The position numbers and the translations under genes were made by a program. From the NCBI GenBank assembly GCA_029962745.1, contig CM057156.1, positions 30,615,920-30,679,919 on the forward strand: a stretch of DNA of 64,000 nt. The letters run 5' to 3'. The stretch's first letter is position 1. Each line of letters opens with the position of its first letter. Shown here in pieces: positions 59,914 to 64,000 of this stretch. Source of the stretch: Echinometra lucunter. Lineage: Eukaryota; Echinodermata; Echinoidea; Camarodonta; Echinometridae. The notes below the pieces were generated by a model, which saw nothing but the letters and a program-made list of their open reading frames with translations, was not told the DNA's origin and ran no database searches.

Positions 59914-62900
59914 CCACTGCTTTGAACCTCCCGGCCCCAGCGCCCTTTCTGGCCACCCCAGGGGAACCTGTTATTCCGTGGGAAAGATGGATTTCCACAT
60001 TTGACACCTATTTGTTAGCCACGGGACTGGACTCGGCTTCACCTGAGCGTAAGCGAGCCATCCTAGCCCACTGCTTGGGCGGAGAGGGTCAGAGGATTCT
60101 CGATCAGCTAGCAAAGGACAGCGGTAAGTCACTAAGCAAATACAGTGATGCTGTCGAGGTACTTGAGAAGTATTTTGGGCCCAAAAAGAGTGTTATAATC
60201 GAACAGTACAACTTCAGGAAGTGAGCCCAAGGTAACGGGGAGCCAGTCAAGCAATATGTGGCTGCATTTCAGCAGTTGGCATCAACATGCAAGTTTGGGG
60301 ACCTTAAGGATGAACTCATTAGGGACCAACTTATCGAGAAAACTAGTACACCCCGTATTAGAGAGCGTTTGTTGATGGAGAATGATGATTTGACATTAGA
60401 GAAGGCTGTAACTGTTGCTCAGAATGTTGAAGCTGCTCTTCTTGACTCTAAAACATTGAGTGCTCCTACTGCAGCACCCTCCCCAGAAGCTCGTGTACAG
60501 GGTGTGTCCAAAAAAGGCTATCGTCCAAAGCCACATGCTAAACAGCAATGCTCAGAATGCAGGAACTGCGGAGGGACTCATGCCAAGGACAGAAGTGCGT
60601 GCCCTGCCAATGGCAAGAAGTGCAGAGCATGCGCAAAAATGAATCACTTCGCTAAGATGTGTCGTTCAAAGAGCCAAAGTGTTCGACATGTTGAACAGGA
60701 TACGCCTACTAGTACTTGTGAGAAGGAACATGCAGCTTATGTGTACAGTGTCGACAATGGAGGTGATTTCAAGTATTGCGACCTTGACGTCAATGGCATT
60801 CCATTCCGCCTCTTGATTGACGTAGGGTCAAGCGTCACGATCATCAATGATTTGATCTACAAGCGGTACTTCTCTACATTTCCGCTTATGCCAGCACCCG
60901 CCAGCTTGACTTCTTACCCTGACAAGTCAATTCCAGTGCTAGGTTGTGTCAAGTTGCCCGTTCGCTACAAGGACAAGACTGTTGATAGTTGCCTGATCTA
61001 CGTCGCGAAGGGCAAGAGCCTCCTCGGTGTTGATCTCTTTGACTTGCTTGGTTTCCACCTCTGTGACCCCTCAGGTGAGCAAGTCAACATCATCAACGAC
61101 TCACACATGGCCAAGTATCCATCCCTGTTTATGGACTTCGGAGTTGTTACGGGGTACTGCCATGCACCACGAGTAGACCAGTCAGTGCGTCCAGTTTCTC
61201 AAAGCTTACGCCGTCTACCGTTCGCCGTTCGTGAGGAAGTGTCTGCAGAACTACGCTGTCTGGAAACCGATGATATCATCGAACACGTAGATTCCTCACC
61301 GTGGGTTTCTAATCTGGTGATAGCATGCTGGAAGAATGGAGAACTGCGCCTATGTATTGATCTTAAAGCGGTCAATAAAGCCATCATACCAGATAAGTAC
61401 CCGCTACCAACTATCCAAGAGCTGTCAGCGTCCTTTCATGGCTCGACAGTATTCACAAAGCTTGACATGCGCCGGAGCTACTTGCAGATTCCGCTAGCAG
61501 AACGCAGCCGGTACCTTACTGCATTCATTACGCATGATGGCATATTCCAGTACAAGCGTATGCCATATGGCCTCAGTTCAGCACCTAGTGCATTTCAGAA
61601 GATCCTGTCTTCAATTCTCGCAGAGTGTGAGGGAGCTGTCAATCTCCTAGATGACGTTGTCATTCATGGTCGCAATGAGGAAGAGCATGATCACCGACTG
61701 AACAACGTTCTCGCTCAGTTCGCGAAGCATAACCTGACGCTCAATAGGGAGAAGTGCACATTCGCAGCATCTACAGTAGATTTCCTAGGCTACAAAGTGT
61801 CAGCAGCTGGAGTGGAGCCTAAGCTTGACAACGTCGAAGCTATTGGCAAGCTCACTGCCCCTGAGAATGCGAAGCAACTCGCCTCATTCCTTGGCTCAAC
61901 GAATTTCTATCGCAAGTTCGTTCCACAATACGCCGTGATCGCTGAGCCTCTGCAGAAATTGTTGCGTAACGACACACCATGGGAATGGTGTGACACACAG
62001 CAGCACGCATTCGACACGCTCAAGTCAGCGATAATTTCGCCACCGGTACTCGCACACTTTGATCCTAACGCGGTGACCTTCATCACTACAGATGCATCGG
62101 GTATCGCGGTGGGGGCTGTGCTGTCGCAATTGATTGAAGGAGAAGAGCGTCCAGTCGCGTTCGCGTCACACGCATTGAGTAGCACTGAGCGGAAGTACTC
62201 AACAGGAGAGCGGGAAGCCCTTGCTTGTGTGTATGCCTGTGAGCATTGGCATATGTACTTATACGGCCGCAGATTCACTCTCCGTACAGACCATCAGGCC
62301 CTGACGACCTTGTTAAGCACAACAGGGTCAGGACATCGCCCACTACGCATCTATCGCTGGTCAGATAGACTCCACCAGTATAACTTTGATGTTGAGTACC
62401 TCTCGGGTAACCGCAACAGAGTCGCTGACATGCTTAGTCGCACCACGCCCTCGAGCAATCACAACAATGACACACTGAATGACATTGAAGACTACGTTCT
62501 CGCAGTCACGTCGCACGCAATCGCGCACTTAGTCTCACGGGAAGAGCTCATCACAGAGTCAGCTACAGATGAAATGCTGAAAGAGGTCTGTCATTTCCTG
62601 AAGACAGAATGGCCTCATGACATAAGTGATGATCTGAAGCCATACCACCGCATCAGACATGAACTCGCGGTATTCAACGACGTATGTATCGCACGTGGTA
62701 CGCAAGCCGTCATCCCGAAATCTCTGCAGCATCGCGTCATCCAGGTCGCGCATGATGGTCACCCAGGCATAGTCAAGATGAAGCAGCGGTGTCGCGAAAC
62801 AGTCTGGTGGCCTGGTATTGATACGCGAATTGAGGAATTTGTGAAGAGTTGTGAGAGCTGCACGCTGAGCGAAAAGTCAGTAACCCCTCGCCCCGCGCCA

Positions 62901-63847
62901 TTACAGCCTACGCCATGGCCTACAGAACCTTGGCAGTCCATACAAGTAGACATCTTTGGAGAAGTTGTCGCAGCACCGAGTAGTCAGCGTTACCTTGTAG
63001 TCGTCCACGACTTACACAGCAAGTGGCCTGAAATAGCTGCTACAAGTTCGGTTACCACAAGGTCAGTCATAGCTATCCTCGAGAAGCTTTTCACAAGTGG
63101 GGTCTGCCTCGACATGTGACAACAGACAACGGACCTCAGTTCGTTTCAACAGAGTTCACAGACTTCCTAGCCCATTACGACATACGCCACCATCGCACAT
63201 CTCGCTACAATCCACAGTCAAATGGAGGTGTTGAGCGATTCAATCGCGTAATCAAGGATAGCGTGAAAGCTAGCATGTCAGAAGGGAAAACCTTTGCTCA
63301 AGCGATCCAGATATGCCTGCGTACATATCGATCCACACCTCATTCGCTGACCGGTGAAACACCGGCAAAGCTCATGATTGGCAGGAATTTGAGAATGCCC
63401 CTCAACATCCTCCAACCGCCTACTCCACCATCCGCAGAAGTCGCAGAGAAAGCGAAAGAAATCACAGGGAAACAGAAGCGAGCGAAAGCGTACACTGACA
63501 AACGTCGAAACGCGAGACCCGCAACATTCAAGGTCGGAGACTGGGTTCGTATCAAGCGCCCAAATCGCTCGCACAAACTAGCCTCTTCGTTCTCACCACC
63601 GAAGCAGATCACCAAGAGGTTAGGTCCAAGCTCATTCCTCTTACATGACAACACGCGGTGGAACGCGCGACGATTGGTCGCGAGCCGTCCGGGAAGTTTC
63701 AGTGATCTGAACGACGACCAGTTCATCTTTGATGATGACGAGGTCGATCACCAACAGGAAGGATATGGCCACCAACAGCCACAACCACCTCTTCGTCGCT
63801 CACAGCGAATGCGACAACAACCTACATATCTCAAGGATTATGTGTAA
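59910..63847 (+). mobile_element. Ty3/gypsy retrotransposon gag-pol, damaged
   Basis: Gag and pol lie in one frame from ATG 59910, without a gag/pol frameshift. In order: capsid-like gag; Cys/His knuckles (second one CRACAKMNHFAKMC); protease with active-site DVG at 60819-60827 in place of the usual D-T/S-G; reverse transcriptase with LLDD at 61644-61655; RNase H (TTDASG, GEREALA, RTDHQAL); integrase with zinc-binding H/C residues (HPGIVKMKQR ... CESC), catalytic VDIFG, TDNGPQF and GGVERFNR; then a GPY/F-like module (LGPSSFLLHD) and a basic C-terminus ending TYLKDYV, stop at 63845-63847. No envelope gene is seen. Breaks: an in-frame TGA at 60222-60224 within gag, and a net one-base frame change at about 63088-63116 within integrase. 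The single-frame layout and tRNA-Ser primer suggest the mag/SURL group, tentatively. Confidence 0.9.
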
Positions 63848-64000
63848 TCCATAAAGTGAACAAAATTCCAAAAAGGTGAAACATTGACTGGATTCATGTA
63901 TTTCAGCTTTATTTTGGAAATTTGGTCTGACTATCAACAGAGTGAACTCAAGTGAAAATTGGAAATATTTCTGGACATTTATCTTGAAACCGTTATAAGC
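63848..64000 (+). other. Region 3' of gag-pol
   Basis: Presumed untranslated region of the retrotransposon. No polypurine tract followed by TGTTATG (the start of the 5' LTR) is seen, so the 3' LTR should begin beyond the window or has been lost. Confidence 0.5.

Noticed and set aside
60222..60224. Programmed stop-codon readthrough at the gag TGA
   Set aside because: The stop lies inside gag before the zinc knuckles, not at a gag/pol boundary, and there is other damage further on, so a plain inactivating mutation is simpler.
61199..63726. Minus-strand frames of 60-128 codons under the retrotransposon
   Set aside because: Antisense shadows of pol with no independent motif.

Overview
The window is animal nuclear DNA: AT-rich, with spliced genes, GT-AG introns of 0.1-5 kb, many transposon remnants and two scaffold gaps of exactly 500 N. 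A LRRK1-type ROCO kinase gene, an L2/CR1-type LINE tail, fold-back elements, a Ty3/gypsy element of general mag/SURL character and abundant ACATGTA words fit a marine invertebrate deuterostome. A sea urchin or relative is my best guess, but nothing here proves the species.

Layout. (1) 1-4228 is a contig end. (2) 4729-19158 is a second contig. It carries a plus-strand gene for an RRM-domain RNA-binding protein (five exons recognised, 6109-9536), followed by a 9-kb block. (3) 19659-64000 is a third contig. Its first 9 kb (19659-28677) repeat the end of contig 2 (10120-19158) almost base for base, and 1-4228 is a third copy of the middle of that block. The copies differ mainly by one-base indels and end at gaps, so I read them as unmerged contig overlap or haplotypes rather than biological triplication. 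(4) From 55.36 kb down to 26.70 kb, on the minus strand, lies a nearly complete LRRK1-type gene. I could join 22 exons by splice sites and phase into 6183 coding nt (2060 codons plus stop) from the ATG at 55344. Domain order is short N-terminal region, leucine-rich repeats, ROC GTPase, COR, kinase, WD40-like C-terminus. The amino-terminal ankyrin part is probably incomplete. (5) 59751-64000 holds the 5' LTR, primer-binding site and gag-pol of a Ty3/gypsy retrotransposon on the plus strand, damaged by an in-frame stop and a frame change.

The RRM gene and the LRRK gene converge on the duplicated 9-kb block, so their 3' ends face each other.

The most unusual feature is inside the LRRK gene. Three exons have degraded copies of their own 3' end plus splice donor lying just downstream in the intron: one 104-bp copy that is phase-compatible as an alternative exon (53813-53916), one short relic (about 42258-42290), and one amplified into a minisatellite of about 12 units (33480-34237). 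Other notable points are a 19-nt microexon, a LINE tail abutting a splice acceptor, an in-frame TGA in the RRM gene, a family of hairpin elements with a shared plan, and nuclear-receptor DR1-like motifs carried by an intronic repeat.
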